Below are positions 5,650-5,909 of a stretch of DNA of 5,909 bases, piece after piece; the stretch's first letter is position 1, and the number at the start of each line of letters is the position of its first letter. The stretch is from contig JAGVBM010000124.1 in NCBI GenBank assembly GCA_020059765.1, positions 1-5,909 on the forward strand. The letters are read 5' to 3'. Source of the DNA: Bacillota bacterium. GTDB lineage: Bacteria > Bacillota > Bacilli > Tumebacillales > Effusibacillaceae. The position numbers and the translations under genes are program-made. Under the pieces are notes generated by a model. That model had not been told where the DNA came from, did no database searches, and saw only the letters and a program-made list of their open reading frames with translations.

Positions 5650-5909
5650 GTGGTGAACTTGATAGGCAACTTAAATATGGATCTGATCATGGCCCACGTA
5701 AACAATCGCCCCAACTTCGGAGAAGAACATATTGTCAATCATATGCTGGTGCGTCCGGGCGGACTTGCCAACATGATCTATCCCTTGTTTAAACTGGGAA
5801 TCAAGCCGAGAGTTGTGACCAGCTTGGGAAGCGACGAATTCGGCGACGCCATTTATCAGGAGATTCACCCGATGATAGAGGACGGGATTATCCGAACCTC
5901 GTCCAGAAC
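5650..5909 (+). CDS. PfkB-family carbohydrate kinase, N-terminal part (runs off the window)
   Basis: The first 86 codons of a ribokinase/PfkB-fold sugar kinase are present. The opening strand VNLIGNLNMD (2-11) places D11 at the usual sugar-contacting position. P21-x2-GE (24-25) and the first PfkB signature RPGGLANMIYPLFKLG (35-50), with G37, G38 and N41, follow. The VTSLGSDEFGD segment matches the family VGxDxxG block. Start: GTG at 5650, 8 nt after AAGGAG (5636-5641). GTG at 5653 is possible. An in-frame stop at 5632-5634 excludes an upstream start, and the ATG at 5648-5650 is out of frame (ATG TGG TGA). The gene begins 1 nt after the SIS gene stop, so co-translation is likely. It would phosphorylate the imported sugar using ATP. 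FrlD-, ribokinase- or fructokinase-like specificity cannot be told from this fragment, and the catalytic C-terminal motif lies outside the window. Confidence 0.88.
   Translation, partial: MVNLIGNLNMDLIMAHVNNRPNFGEEHIVNHMLVRPGGLANMIYPLFKLGIKPRVVTSLGSDEFGDAIYQEIHPMIEDGIIRTSSR

Noticed and set aside
1..5909. tRNA or rRNA genes, CRISPR arrays, insertion sequences, defence genes
   Set aside because: No cloverleaf, repeat-spacer array, transposase or recognisable defence protein was seen. The window reads as an ordinary carbohydrate-utilisation locus.

Overview
The window looks like chromosomal DNA from a moderate-GC member of the Bacillota, probably Bacillales (Paenibacillaceae/Alicyclobacillaceae-like is a guess). 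The signs are strong AGGAG-type ribosome binding sites, a lipoprotein-anchored sugar-binding protein, a CUT1 sugar transporter with no ATPase gene in view, and a ROK regulator of the Firmicute XylR/NagC type. All recognisable genes lie on the + strand, in the order ROK regulator, sugar-binding lipoprotein, two permeases, SIS-domain sugar-phosphate protein, and the start of a PfkB-family kinase that runs off the right edge.

Region 1-279 has no convincing gene. It holds a candidate promoter (14-41), a perfect 9-bp inverted repeat with a 10-nt spacer (54-81), a strong intrinsic-terminator-like hairpin with a T run (122-157), a second candidate promoter (212-240) and the regulator's ribosome binding site. 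The hairpin may end an upstream transcript, or it may end a short leader or small RNA started inside this region. Region 280-1455 is the regulator. The 80-bp gap before the transporter contains a 21-bp near-perfect palindrome (1484-1504) inside the spacer of a candidate promoter, a classic repressor-operator layout.

Region 1536-4626 encodes the binding protein and the two membrane subunits. A 13-bp RNA stem-loop without a T run (2834-2865) separates the binding-protein gene from the permeases and is well placed to set unequal expression. The two permease genes are 2 nt apart. A 17-bp tandem duplication spans the stop codon of the second permease. Region 4656-5648 encodes a 330-residue protein that resembles the isomerase half of GlmS without the glutaminase half. 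One base after its stop, a GTG-started PfkB kinase begins (5650 to the edge).

Working model (inference): the binding protein and permeases import a sugar or amino-sugar derivative, powered by an ATPase encoded elsewhere. The PfkB kinase phosphorylates it. The SIS protein then isomerises, deaminates or deglycates the sugar phosphate. The ROK protein represses the operon until the sugar or its phosphate appears. The gene content parallels the Bacillus fructosamine (frl) operon, but the SIS protein is closer to GlmS than to FrlB, and the regulator is ROK rather than GntR. The substrate is therefore open.
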